13,147 nucleotides of DNA from Lachnospiraceae bacterium UBA5902 (lineage in GTDB: Bacteria > Bacillota > Clostridia > Lachnospirales > Lachnospiraceae): the NCBI GenBank assembly GCA_002431865.1, contig DJEI01000089.1:7199-20345 (forward strand), in the 5' to 3' direction. Position numbers and translations under genes: made by a program. The notes beneath the pieces are model-generated. The model was given only the letters and a program-made list of their open reading frames with translations, had not been told where the DNA came from and did no database searches. The first letter of the stretch is position 1, and every line of letters starts with the position of its first letter. Positions 1-6,548 of the stretch are shown one piece after another.

Positions 1-74
1 GAACATCGTGTTCAAACATTGCTTGGATATTAATAGAATACTAAGTACTTCTAGGTTGTAAACATATCGCATCT

Positions 75-104
75 ATAATAAAATTGATAACAATACACAA
101 TCAA
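75..104 (-). promoter_or_regulatory. Possible promoter for a gene left of the window
   Basis: On the minus strand TTGATT (104-99) and TATTAT (80-75) are separated by 18 nt. They would drive leftward transcription out of the window. The surrounding DNA is very AT-rich, so a chance match is quite possible. No start codon with a ribosome site is visible between here and position 1. Confidence 0.25.
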
Positions 105-149
105 TACGTAAATATATTCCAATCCCACAATTAAATTATTATATAAGAA

Positions 150-171
150 ATCGGTTTAACTTTCAACCGAT
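150..171. repeat. Short perfect inverted repeat
   Basis: ATCGGTT (150-156) and AACCGAT (165-171) form a perfect 7-bp inverted repeat around an 8-nt centre. There is no T-run on either side, so it is not an obvious terminator. It could be a regulator binding site for the gene to the left, or chance. Confidence 0.4.
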
Positions 172-183
172 ATGAAACTAAAA

Positions 184-214
184 TTCATGAAAATTCGTGC
201 CATATTTTCGTGAA
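184..214. repeat. Inverted repeat next to the LysM gene terminator
   Basis: TTCATGAAAAT (184-194) and ATTTTCGTGAA (204-214) match as inverted arms at 10 of 11 positions around a 9-nt centre. The right arm runs into the T-tail of the terminator of the LysM gene. It may be a second fold in the transcript end or an operator. The rest of 1-212 is AT-rich and I see no gene in it. Confidence 0.45.
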
Positions 215-243
215 AAAAGCCGGAAGGTTTTACGTTCCGGCTT
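213..243 (-). terminator. Intrinsic terminator of the LysM gene
   Basis: Read on the minus strand, AAGCCGGAA (243-235) and TTCCGGCTT (225-217) make a perfect 9-bp stem with a 9-nt loop, followed by a run of six T residues (218-213). It begins about 26 nt after the stop codon of the LysM gene. Confidence 0.9.
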
Positions 244-269
244 CAAATAAGGTATGGTATGGAATTTAT

Positions 270-563
270 TTATAATGGGGCTGCGTAGTAAGGAATTACC
301 AGCTTGGCTCCACGATAAATCGTATCATCGGTCAGGTTGTTAATAAACTTGACTTCATCGATGTATTCCTGATAACTGTCATATTCTTCGGAATAATGAT
401 CTTTTGCAATTGTCCAGAGAGTTTCATCCTCTTCAATCGTGATACAGGTATAATATTTCTGATTGGATGTTGCTGCTTCCGGGTTCTGCTTTTTGCTGTT
501 GATACCAAATAATATACAAATAATAAGTACAAGACTAAATCCAAAAATCAATTTACGTTTCAT
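270..563 (-). CDS. Small membrane-anchored LysM protein, YneA-like, SOS-controlled
   Basis: The 97-residue product has a short basic N-terminus, one hydrophobic segment at about residues 5-22 (signal anchor or signal peptide), a short polar linker, and a single LysM-like domain at about 37-93 with the typical DETLWTIA opening and a closing LVIP. LysM domains bind peptidoglycan, so it probably acts at the outer face of the membrane. Size and layout match YneA, the SOS-induced inhibitor of cell division in Bacillus. That role is inferred here from architecture plus three LexA boxes in the promoter. The start is supported by AGGGAGG upstream of the ATG at 563. The gene is a single unit: own promoter, terminator directly behind. 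Alternative: another LysM wall protein unrelated to division. Sure of LysM; moderately sure of the YneA analogy. Confidence 0.85.
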   Translation of the reverse strand: MKRKLIFGFSLVLIICILFGINSKKQNPEAATSNQKYYTCITIEEDETLWTIAKDHYSEEYDSYQEYIDEVKFINNLTDDTIYRGAKLVIPYYAAPL

Positions 564-596
564 ATCCGTTTCCTCCCTGTTCCTATTCTACTTCAT

Positions 597-609
597 GAAC
601 ATCTGTTCG
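597..609. promoter_or_regulatory. LexA (SOS) box 1
   Basis: GAACATCTGTTCG has the GAAC-N4-GTTC core of the Bacillus-type LexA box. It lies just downstream of the expected transcription start of the LysM gene. Confidence 0.75.
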
Positions 610-617
610 ATAATTGA

Positions 618-646
618 ATTATACAGAACAAATGTTCTTTTGTCAA
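618..646 (-). promoter_or_regulatory. Consensus promoter of the LysM gene
   Basis: On the minus strand a perfect -35 TTGACA (646-641) and a perfect -10 TATAAT (623-618) are separated by exactly 17 nt. The spacer contains a LexA box (637-626). A consensus promoter that would be very strong without a repressor, plugged by an operator, is the expected design of a tightly repressed SOS gene. Confidence 0.9.
626..637. promoter_or_regulatory. LexA (SOS) box 2, inside the promoter spacer
   Basis: GAACAAATGTTC fits the Bacillus-type consensus core GAAC-RNRY-GTTY exactly and sits between the -35 and -10 of the LysM gene, so bound LexA would block RNA polymerase. Confidence 0.88.
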
Positions 647-656
647 CACTTTTTTT

Positions 657-670
657 CGAATAAATGTTCG
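657..670. promoter_or_regulatory. LexA (SOS) box 3, upstream of the -35
   Basis: CGAATAAATGTTCG differs from the LexA consensus in one core base (GAAT for GAAC). It is about 20 nt from box 2 (half-site start to half-site start about 32 nt), allowing more than one LexA dimer to bind around the promoter. Confidence 0.65.
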
Positions 671-712
671 GATTTATGAAACAAGGGAGAAAAGAATCAA
701 GTAGAATTGTTG

Positions 713-742
713 AAAAAACGCGCAGTTTATACTGCGCGTTTT
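713..742 (-). terminator. Terminator after the small lipoprotein gene
   Basis: A 12-bp perfect stem (742-731 with 726-715, core ACGCGCAGT) with a 4-nt loop is flanked by T residues in the minus direction. The stop codon of the lipoprotein gene (744-742) touches the base of the stem. Because the stem has A/T at both ends it could also work on the plus strand, but no plus-strand gene precedes it. Confidence 0.9.
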
Positions 743-1017
743 CAAGCTTTTATATAGTTATCATTTGAATTCAGATATGGTTGGAACATCTGAAAGAACA
801 CCAGAGATTCCTGCGGTGTCTGATTTACATTGACTCTTCTTATGGATAACGTATCTCTGGCATATGCTTTGATATCGTCCGCGGTATATTCTTTTGTGCA
901 GCCGGTTATGCCTGCAGCCGTAGAAAGCAGAATACATAAAGTTAGAAGATATCGTATAAATTTCAAATGCCGAGTATTTTTATTTTTGATCTTTTGTTTT
1001 GCTTTTAATATCTTCAT
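742..1017 (-). CDS. Short putative lipoprotein, possibly truncated
   Basis: The 91-residue product has a long basic N-terminus, a hydrophobic segment at about 21-36 and a lipobox ending in I-T-G-C with Cys40, so it is probably exported and lipid-anchored. Only about 51 residues remain after the cysteine and I recognise no domain. The start at 1017 overlaps the upstream gene by 38 nt. It is supported by AAGGAG seven nt before the ATG, and translation is probably coupled. The stop codon touches the terminator stem, so the gene has almost no 3' untranslated sequence. The mature part, starting with a Y-T-A-D-D-I-K-A-Y stretch, looks like the beginning of a longer lipoprotein. A deletion of the 3' part is one explanation; a genuinely small lipoprotein is the other. 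Confidence 0.7.
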   Translation of the reverse strand: MKILKAKQKIKNKNTRHLKFIRYLLTLCILLSTAAGITGCTKEYTADDIKAYARDTLSIRRVNVNQTPQESLVFFQMFQPYLNSNDNYIKA

Positions 1018-1507
1018 ATTGCTGCTCCTTCATCTGCTGAACTTCACGTTCCCGTTGTTTCTTCCCAATCTGTAATGGGATTTGCGCAAGAATCAGGATA
1101 ATCGTACAGCCGATGACCATACGCAAAAAGCCTTTTCCAAGTTCTTTGGCTGTATTATCCTGTCCCTCATATTGCAGCTCCTGAATATCAAGTACTTTGC
1201 CGTAGACCTTCTTATCGCAGCAAGGACAATGAAATTTCTTTGCATAATGACTGTAATTTTGTTTATTTACAAAAGCCCCGTTTTTTATATGGGTACGGCT
1301 GCTCTTCTTATATTTCACCATAGCCGGTCGTGTTGCCTCTTTTCCGGTTACTTCATAGATTGTTCCACATTTCTCGCACTGTACCTGAGCGGTAAGTCCC
1401 GCAGACTTCGCTTTGCGAATATTGTGAAGTGTGATGATGAAATTCACGACAAGCCAGATGAATAAACATCCCCCCATCGCAATAAGTGCGATTGTTTCCA
1501 AATTCAT
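980..1507 (-). CDS. Two-TM zinc-ribbon membrane protein of unknown function
   Basis: The 175-residue product has a membrane segment at about 6-27 and a second at about 127-148. Between them lies a region with two cysteine pairs, C44-x2-C47 and C94-x2-C97 (within HCPCC), which looks like a zinc ribbon split by about 46 residues. The C-terminal tail (149-175) is highly charged and probably helical. With both ends on the same side of the membrane, the metal-binding part would form a loop between the helices. The start is supported by AGGAGGG nine nt before the ATG. It follows nadE after 82 nt and overlaps the lipoprotein gene, so the two likely form a small unit. No well-placed promoter is clear in the 82-nt gap. 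Function unknown. Confidence 0.8.
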   Translation of the reverse strand: MNLETIALIAMGGCLFIWLVVNFIITLHNIRKAKSAGLTAQVQCEKCGTIYEVTGKEATRPAMVKYKKSSRTHIKNGAFVNKQNYSHYAKKFHCPCCDKKVYGKVLDIQELQYEGQDNTAKELGKGFLRMVIGCTIILILAQIPLQIGKKQREREVQQMKEQQYEDIKSKTKDQK

Positions 1508-1589
1508 AATTATAATCCCTCCTGGTTTCCTGCTATATATAACACTTCACAGCATAACAAATGGTTGCATATAGTATGAAAATAAATTT

Positions 1590-3551
1590 CTAATCTGCAA
1601 GTTCCTCCAGCTGCCGCATCCAGATCTGCACGGATGCATCACTTGGCATACGCCAGTCGCCACGTGGCGATAAGCATACACTACCGACCTTCACGCCATC
1701 CGGCATACAGCTCCGCTTGAACTGCTGGGCGAAGAAACGACGGTAGAACCTCTTCATCCATTTTAAGATCGTTGCTGCATCATAGGTTCCTGCAAATGCA
1801 CGTTTCGCCAGATGGAAAATCTTCTCCGGGCTGTAGCCAAAACGCATCACATAGTACAGGAAGAAATCATGCAGCTCGTAAGGGCCGACCGAATCTTCGG
1901 TTTTCTGTACGATGTTGCCGTTTTCATCCGGTGGAAGAAGCTCCGGGCTGATCGGGGTATCAATGATATCCTTCAGGACTTCGGTACTGTCCGGGAAGAT
2001 ATTACATTCGATCACGCTTGCAATCATCCATTTGACGAGCGTCTTCGGGATGCTGGCATTGACGCCGTACATGCTCATCTGATCGGCATTATAGGTACAC
2101 CAGCCGAGGGCAAGCTCTGACAGGTCGCCGGTTCCGACGACGATGGCTCCGATCTTGTTCGCGTAGTCCATCAAGACCTGCGTCCGTTCACGCGCCTGAA
2201 CATTCTCATAAGTGATGTCCTTGATCTCCATATCATGTCCGATATCCGCATAATGCTGGATACATGCATCCTTAATCGGAATTTCTTTGACTGTAATGCC
2301 AAGTGTCTGCATCAGGGTTAAGGAATTCTGATACGTGCGGTTCGTCGTGCCAAAGGCAGGCATTGTGATTCCGGTCAGATTCGTGGCAGGCAGTCCCATC
2401 TTCTTCAAGGTCTGTGCTGCAACGAGCAGTGACAAGGTGGAATCCATACCACCGGATACGCCGATCACCATCTTTCCGCCACAGATGGAAAGGCGTTTTG
2501 CAAGTCCGCCGATCTGCATATGGAAGATATCCATACAACGCTTCTGGCGTCTTTGCGTATCACCCGGTGTAAATGGGTGTGGATTGACAGCGCGAAGACT
2601 TCCGTCGCTTTCGAAAGCTTCGGATACCGGAATCAGTATCTGGCGCATCGGAACGGTACTGCCGTAGGTGCCCGCACAATCCTGATAGGTCTTTCCTTTC
2701 AGCCGGTCAGCCTGAATCCGTTCGATATCAATATCTGCGACAAGCAGGTAATCATTTTCAGCAATCTCACTGTTTTCAGCAAGCATCTTTCCGCCTTCAC
2801 AGATCATGCAGTGACCGGAGAAGATCAGGTCGGTCGTACTTTCGTTTGCACCGGCACTCGCATAGAGATAGGTACACATCAGAGAGGTTGATTTCTCTTT
2901 CACAAGCTTTTCGCGATATTCCCGCTTTCCGATCGTGTCGTTGCTTGCGGATAAGTTGACAATCAGCTCTGCCCCGCTCATTGCCATGAAGGTAGACGGT
3001 GGGATTGGTGCCCATAAATCCTCACAAATTTCTGCACCAAAACAGAACGCATCCGTCAGGTGATAGATCAGATTATTGCCGATCGGAATATCGTAGTCAC
3101 ACTCCACAGAGCCAAGTAATTCAGAGGCAAAGATGTGATCCATCGATAATTCCCGCGCAGAAGAAAACCAGCGTTTCTCGTAGAATTCATTGTAATTTGG
3201 GAGAAATGTCTTGACGGTGATGCCGTAGACTTGTCCGTGATATGCGGTCACAGCGACATTGTAGAGTGCATTTGCAATCGAAAGCGGCATGCCAAACACG
3301 ACAACTATATCACAGTCTGCGGTTGCCTGTACAAAACGGGCAGCTTCTTTTCTGCTTTCGGCAAGTAATGTCTGCTGTAAAAATAAATCCCCACAGGTAT
3401 ATCCGGTGACGGACAGCTCCGGGAATGTAAGGAGATTTACACCCCTATCCTTTGCTTCTTCCACTTTTCGAAGCATCTGGTCGACATTATAAGCAGTATC
3501 TGCAACGCGCATGTCTGGAACTGCGGCTGCCACACGGTAATATTGATACAT
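1590..3551 (-). CDS. nadE: Glutamine-dependent NAD(+) synthase
   Basis: NadE makes NAD from deamido-NAD, ATP and glutamine, the last step of NAD biosynthesis. The 653-residue product is the long two-domain form. The N-terminal nitrilase-like glutaminase domain (about 1-300) shows the E-K-C triad: E45 in FPEL, K114 in VKTFLP, and C176 in AEICEDLW. The C-terminal synthetase domain (about 325-653) has the ATP pyrophosphatase P-loop SGGMDS at 366-371 and GTGDLSELALGW further on. Its length and triad spacing fit the family described from Mycobacterium tuberculosis. The start is supported by AGAGGA before the ATG, which overlaps the end of recU; only 3 nt separate the recU stop and this ATG, so the two are likely co-translated. 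No odd features. Confidence 0.97.
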   Translation of the reverse strand: MYQYYRVAAAVPDMRVADTAYNVDQMLRKVEEAKDRGVNLLTFPELSVTGYTCGDLFLQQTLLAESRKEAARFVQATADCDIVVVFGMPLSIANALYNVAVTAYHGQVYGITVKTFLPNYNEFYEKRWFSSARELSMDHIFASELLGSVECDYDIPIGNNLIYHLTDAFCFGAEICEDLWAPIPPSTFMAMSGAELIVNLSASNDTIGKREYREKLVKEKSTSLMCTYLYASAGANESTTDLIFSGHCMICEGGKMLAENSEIAENDYLLVADIDIERIQADRLKGKTYQDCAGTYGSTVPMRQILIPVSEAFESDGSLRAVNPHPFTPGDTQRRQKRCMDIFHMQIGGLAKRLSICGGKMVIGVSGGMDSTLSLLVAAQTLKKMGLPATNLTGITMPAFGTTNRTYQNSLTLMQTLGITVKEIPIKDACIQHYADIGHDMEIKDITYENVQARERTQVLMDYANKIGAIVVGTGDLSELALGWCTYNADQMSMYGVNASIPKTLVKWMIASVIECNIFPDSTEVLKDIIDTPISPELLPPDENGNIVQKTEDSVGPYELHDFFLYYVMRFGYSPEKIFHLAKRAFAGTYDAATILKWMKRFYRRFFAQQFKRSCMPDGVKVGSVCLSPRGDWRMPSDASVQIWMRQLEELAD

Positions 3552-3554
3552 CGT

Positions 3555-4091
3555 TTAGTCCTCTCTTTCCTGCAAATCCAGCTGCAACCCCTTCAGATAA
3601 TGAATCGGTGCACCGGATTGTGACTTCATAAAATAGGCGGGATTTAATTCCTCGTACTTAAAATTCTTTGCATGTCCCTGCTCGGCACGGGCGAGATAGG
3701 TTTCTAACTCACATAGCCGCAGGTAATAAAACTCGTTGCGTGCGGTAAACATCACAAGCAAAAAGCTTATGCCCCGCTGTTTCTCGAATTGACGCATAAA
3801 ATTTATCTGGTGTTCGTGGATGTTTCGGAGTGGAAATGTATCCGTCGCACACTCTTTTGCATCGAAGCAGACAGGAATGCCTTGTACCACCCCGATATAG
3901 TCGACGGTGGAATCCTTCTCGAAATAGGCGAGCTTGATCTGTCCGTTTTCTGAATCAATCCTGACAGGCGTAATCGGCGTCGGAATCTTCTGCACAAGCG
4001 CTAAGCTTTTCTCTGTATATAATTCATTGGTCAGATTGACGAGTTCCTCTAAGGTTGAACCACGCAATCCTCTGGAATTCCATGTTGGCAT
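3555..4091 (-). CDS. recU: Holliday junction resolvase RecU
   Basis: RecU is the resolvase of Gram-positive bacteria lacking RuvC; it cuts four-way junctions during recombination repair and chromosome segregation. The 178-residue product starts with NSRGLRGSTLEE, as in clostridial RecU. It carries the active-site pattern of the PD-(D/E)xK nuclease fold: D64 in STVDYIGV and D77-x-K79 in FDAKE, followed by NIHEHQ. The IPTPI motif is at 36-40. It is shorter than the Bacillus protein because it lacks the N-terminal extension. The start has only a weak AGAAAG-like site and no upstream in-frame alternative before a stop. In Bacillus recU sits beside a penicillin-binding protein gene; here it sits 3 nt before nadE. 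A possible own promoter lies in the 79-nt gap upstream. Confidence 0.93.
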   Translation of the reverse strand: MPTWNSRGLRGSTLEELVNLTNELYTEKSLALVQKIPTPITPVRIDSENGQIKLAYFEKDSTVDYIGVVQGIPVCFDAKECATDTFPLRNIHEHQINFMRQFEKQRGISFLLVMFTARNEFYYLRLCELETYLARAEQGHAKNFKYEELNPAYFMKSQSGAPIHYLKGLQLDLQERED

Positions 4092-4107
4092 GTTGTTATG
4101 CTTTCTA

Positions 4108-4135
4108 TTTGTAATTCTATGTTATGAAATGTAAA
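4108..4135 (-). promoter_or_regulatory. Possible promoter before recU-nadE
   Basis: TTTACA (4135-4130) and TACAAA (4113-4108) on the minus strand are 16 nt apart. Transcription would begin roughly 10 nt before the recU ATG, giving a very short leader, which fits the lack of a good ribosome site. The -10 matches consensus at only four of six bases, so this is tentative. Confidence 0.35.
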
Positions 4136-4170
4136 TGCTCATGGATCGTATCTCAGACAATCCGTGAGGT

Positions 4171-5175
4171 TTAGTGACTCGCTGGAAATTTGAGTTCCAG
4201 CCCATCTGCTACCTTATGAAACTCCGCTGGCAATGGATCTGTGATTTCCGGGATATCCGGCAACACAAGTCTACCCGCATGAAGTAACTGATGGTTCAGA
4301 TGGAATCGCTCACGCAGCTTCCGGTTTACTGTCGGATTGCCGTATTTCGTATCGCCTGCCATCGGGTAGCCGAGTGACTGCAGATGCGCACGAATCTGGT
4401 GCGATTTTCCTGTGAAAAGCTGTACCTGCAATAAGGTAAAGCCATTTTTTACGCAAAGCGGTGTAAATGCAGTCTCGATCATCGACGCACCGGGACTGGC
4501 GGTTTTCTGAATCTTAGACTCGTTCTTCTTTGTATCCTTCACGATGTAGGCTGTTTCATGGATGCTCTGCTTCATCTCTCCGGCTACGATCGTGTAGTAA
4601 TATTTTTCACATGTATGCCCTTTTAATATACGGGCTAAGGACTGGCTGCCCTTTAATGATATCCCGGCAAGGATAATACCGGAGGTGTTCCGGTCCAAGC
4701 GGTTGCTGATCGACGGATGGAATGTCTCTAACTGTTTCTTGTTGAGAATCCGCATGGAAAGGCAATAATCAATGATTGCCTCGTTGATGGAGTAATCATC
4801 CTTTTGCGCTTTCTGTGATAAAACACCGGCGGGCTTGTGCACCGCTAAGATATCCGAATCCTGATAGAGAATCTGGAGCGCGATACCCGGTTCCTGTTTG
4901 GATATTCCAGTATCATGCTGTTTCATATTATTTGAATGCGTTTTTTCAGTATTCACAACACGGAACTTCTCAATCGTCTCATCCGCCAGAAATACTTTGA
5001 GCACATCGCCACATTCCAAGATCTCATCACCAGAAGCTTTTTTTCCGTTCCGGGTGATGTTCTTCTTGCGGAGCATCTTGTAGATAAAGGAAGAAGGTGC
5101 CTGATTCAGGTATTTCATCATGTATTTATTTAAGCGCTGTCCGGCTTCCAAGTCCGTGATGGTTAGCTCCTGCAT
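4171..5175 (-). CDS. RluA-family RNA pseudouridine synthase
   Basis: The family converts specific uridines of rRNA (or tRNA) to pseudouridine. The 334-residue product has an N-terminal S4-like RNA-binding domain (about 1-66). A poorly conserved polar linker follows (about 72-97), then the catalytic domain (about 98-334). The domain shows LAVHKPAG near its start and the signature NRLDRNTSG with catalytic Asp161. It later has FTGKSHQIRAHL and GYPMAGDTKYG, both typical of RluA/C/D enzymes. The exact target base cannot be told from sequence. The start at 5175 has AGGAGG ten nt upstream. It follows the two-TM gene after 17 nt and is followed by a 79-nt gap before recU. No weakness of the active site is seen. 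Confidence 0.95.
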   Translation of the reverse strand: MQELTITDLEAGQRLNKYMMKYLNQAPSSFIYKMLRKKNITRNGKKASGDEILECGDVLKVFLADETIEKFRVVNTEKTHSNNMKQHDTGISKQEPGIALQILYQDSDILAVHKPAGVLSQKAQKDDYSINEAIIDYCLSMRILNKKQLETFHPSISNRLDRNTSGIILAGISLKGSQSLARILKGHTCEKYYYTIVAGEMKQSIHETAYIVKDTKKNESKIQKTASPGASMIETAFTPLCVKNGFTLLQVQLFTGKSHQIRAHLQSLGYPMAGDTKYGNPTVNRKLRERFHLNHQLLHAGRLVLPDIPEITDPLPAEFHKVADGLELKFPASH

Positions 5176-5192
5176 ACCCGGTTTCCTCCTCG

Positions 5193-5762
5193 CTACACAC
5201 AGAATGTCAGTATCTGCTCCCGCATGTATTTATCAATCAGTTTCGTTTTATCGTTAGGCTCGTCAATACTATGAATCTTTTTTGCATACGTATTCACATC
5301 CGTGTACAGGTGAACAATGTATTTGTACTTGCTGTTTGCAAGTGCCTGCTGCATAAATGTCTCGTATTCCTTCTTCTCTTCTTTGAAATGCTTATCCAAC
5401 ACAAGCGCGTACACACTTCCGTTCCGCACACAGACAGCATCGTAGAAATGCATGCCTTCAGTCTGGGTGATCACAAGATCATAGATCATGTCTGTCTCAT
5501 CGGTCTGTCCGTGTACCACATCATAAATCTCCTGAGGCATTGTCTGGAACTTCGCACACATAATGTAGGCAATCAGGAACTTCGCAAATGGCAGGACAAG
5601 TAGAATCGCGAACACGATACCGACACGCCCGGTGTCACCAAATGCAAGCAGCATGGAAAGAATGATTGAGGCAATCATGATTGCAAGAATCAATGTCACG
5701 ATCAGCTTTCCTTTTTTATAGTAGTTAATATAGCCATACTGGCCTTTTTCTTTCTTCTTCAT
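5193..5762 (-). CDS. Conserved-looking two-TM protein of unknown function
   Basis: The 189-residue product has a basic N-terminus, two membrane helices (about 20-41 and 47-69) separated by a very short turn, and a soluble C-terminal domain of about 120 residues with mixed alpha/beta character. By the positive-inside rule both ends should face the cytoplasm, so the soluble domain is probably cytoplasmic. I recognise no catalytic motif. The ribosome site is weak: AAAGGA lies about 13 nt before the ATG. It sits 30 nt after the dehydrogenase and 17 nt before the pseudouridine synthase, so it is part of the run. Function unknown. Confidence 0.8.
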   Translation of the reverse strand: MKKKEKGQYGYINYYKKGKLIVTLILAIMIASIILSMLLAFGDTGRVGIVFAILLVLPFAKFLIAYIMCAKFQTMPQEIYDVVHGQTDETDMIYDLVITQTEGMHFYDAVCVRNGSVYALVLDKHFKEEKKEYETFMQQALANSKYKYIVHLYTDVNTYAKKIHSIDEPNDKTKLIDKYMREQILTFCV

Positions 5763-5792
5763 TAAAATAAGTCTGTCCTTTATCTAAGATAG

Positions 5793-6548
5793 TCAGTGTA
5801 TAAATGGAACAATCCAGCCATGCGGAACAATCTTCGTTGCCACACGGAATGCCTTCATAACAAATCCATAGGTGGAAACAGTTTTCCCCTTCTTTGCGTC
5901 CTTTAAGGCAAGCGCAACTACATTCTTCGCATTGGCACGTAGGATCATCTTATAGCCCTTTGTCTTCGTATAGCTTTCTGCAATATCGAAGAATTCCGTA
6001 TTGACAGGGCCCGGACAAACCGCTGTTACAATAATGCCGTACTTTTTCAGCTCCTGGTGCAACGCTCTGGAAAATGAAAGCACATAAGACTTGCTGGCGG
6101 CATAGACTGCGAAGTTTGGCTGCGGCATAAATGCAGCGGAGCTTGCGATATTGATGATATTTGACCGCTTTGCCATATAAGGAAGAGAAATCTTTGTCAT
6201 ACGTGTCAGGGATTCACAGTTTAAACGAATCTCTCCTGCCTGATCTTCCTCGGAGATCTGCTCGACATAGCCCATTTTTCCGTATCCGGCAGCATTTACA
6301 AGCACGCGGATCTGTGGATGGAATTTCTGCAGCATTTCCTCGTAAGTTCCAACGGCATCCCGGTCACACAGATCGATTGGAATTGTCCGCACATGGACAC
6401 CATGCAGGGATTCCTTTAATTCATTCAATCGTTCTTCTCTTCGTGCAATCAGCCAGATCTCGTCAAGTGTGACAAAATGCTGGTTGATTTGTTTGGCGAA
6501 CTCTCTTCCCAAACCGGAAGATGCGCCTGTGATCACTGCTATTTTCAT
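5793..6548 (-). CDS. Short-chain dehydrogenase/reductase
   Basis: A 251-residue classical SDR oxidoreductase using NAD(P)H; the substrate is unknown. In this numbering it shows the nucleotide motif TGASSGLG at 7-14, NAAG near 85, the catalytic Ser at 136-137 (NIASSAAF), Tyr149 and Lys153 (YAASK), and PGPVNTEF near 180-187. An upstream ATG at 6563 is possible, but I chose 6548: it forms an ATGA overlap with the stop of the methyltransferase gene, GGAGGT lies seven nt before it, and the protein then begins MKIAVITGASSG as family members do. The 6563 ATG itself overlaps that ribosome site. Arg and Lys near the end of the second strand (IARREER) suggest NADPH preference, an inference only. Confidence 0.93.
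   Translation of the reverse strand: MKIAVITGASSGLGREFAKQINQHFVTLDEIWLIARREERLNELKESLHGVHVRTIPIDLCDRDAVGTYEEMLQKFHPQIRVLVNAAGYGKMGYVEQISEEDQAGEIRLNCESLTRMTKISLPYMAKRSNIINIASSAAFMPQPNFAVYAASKSYVLSFSRALHQELKKYGIIVTAVCPGPVNTEFFDIAESYTKTKGYKMILRANAKNVVALALKDAKKGKTVSTYGFVMKAFRVATKIVPHGWIVPFIH

Noticed and set aside
1..13. GAACATCGTGTTC as a fourth LexA box
   Set aside because: The half-sites are separated by five bases instead of four, so it does not fit the LexA spacing; no promoter is visible around it.
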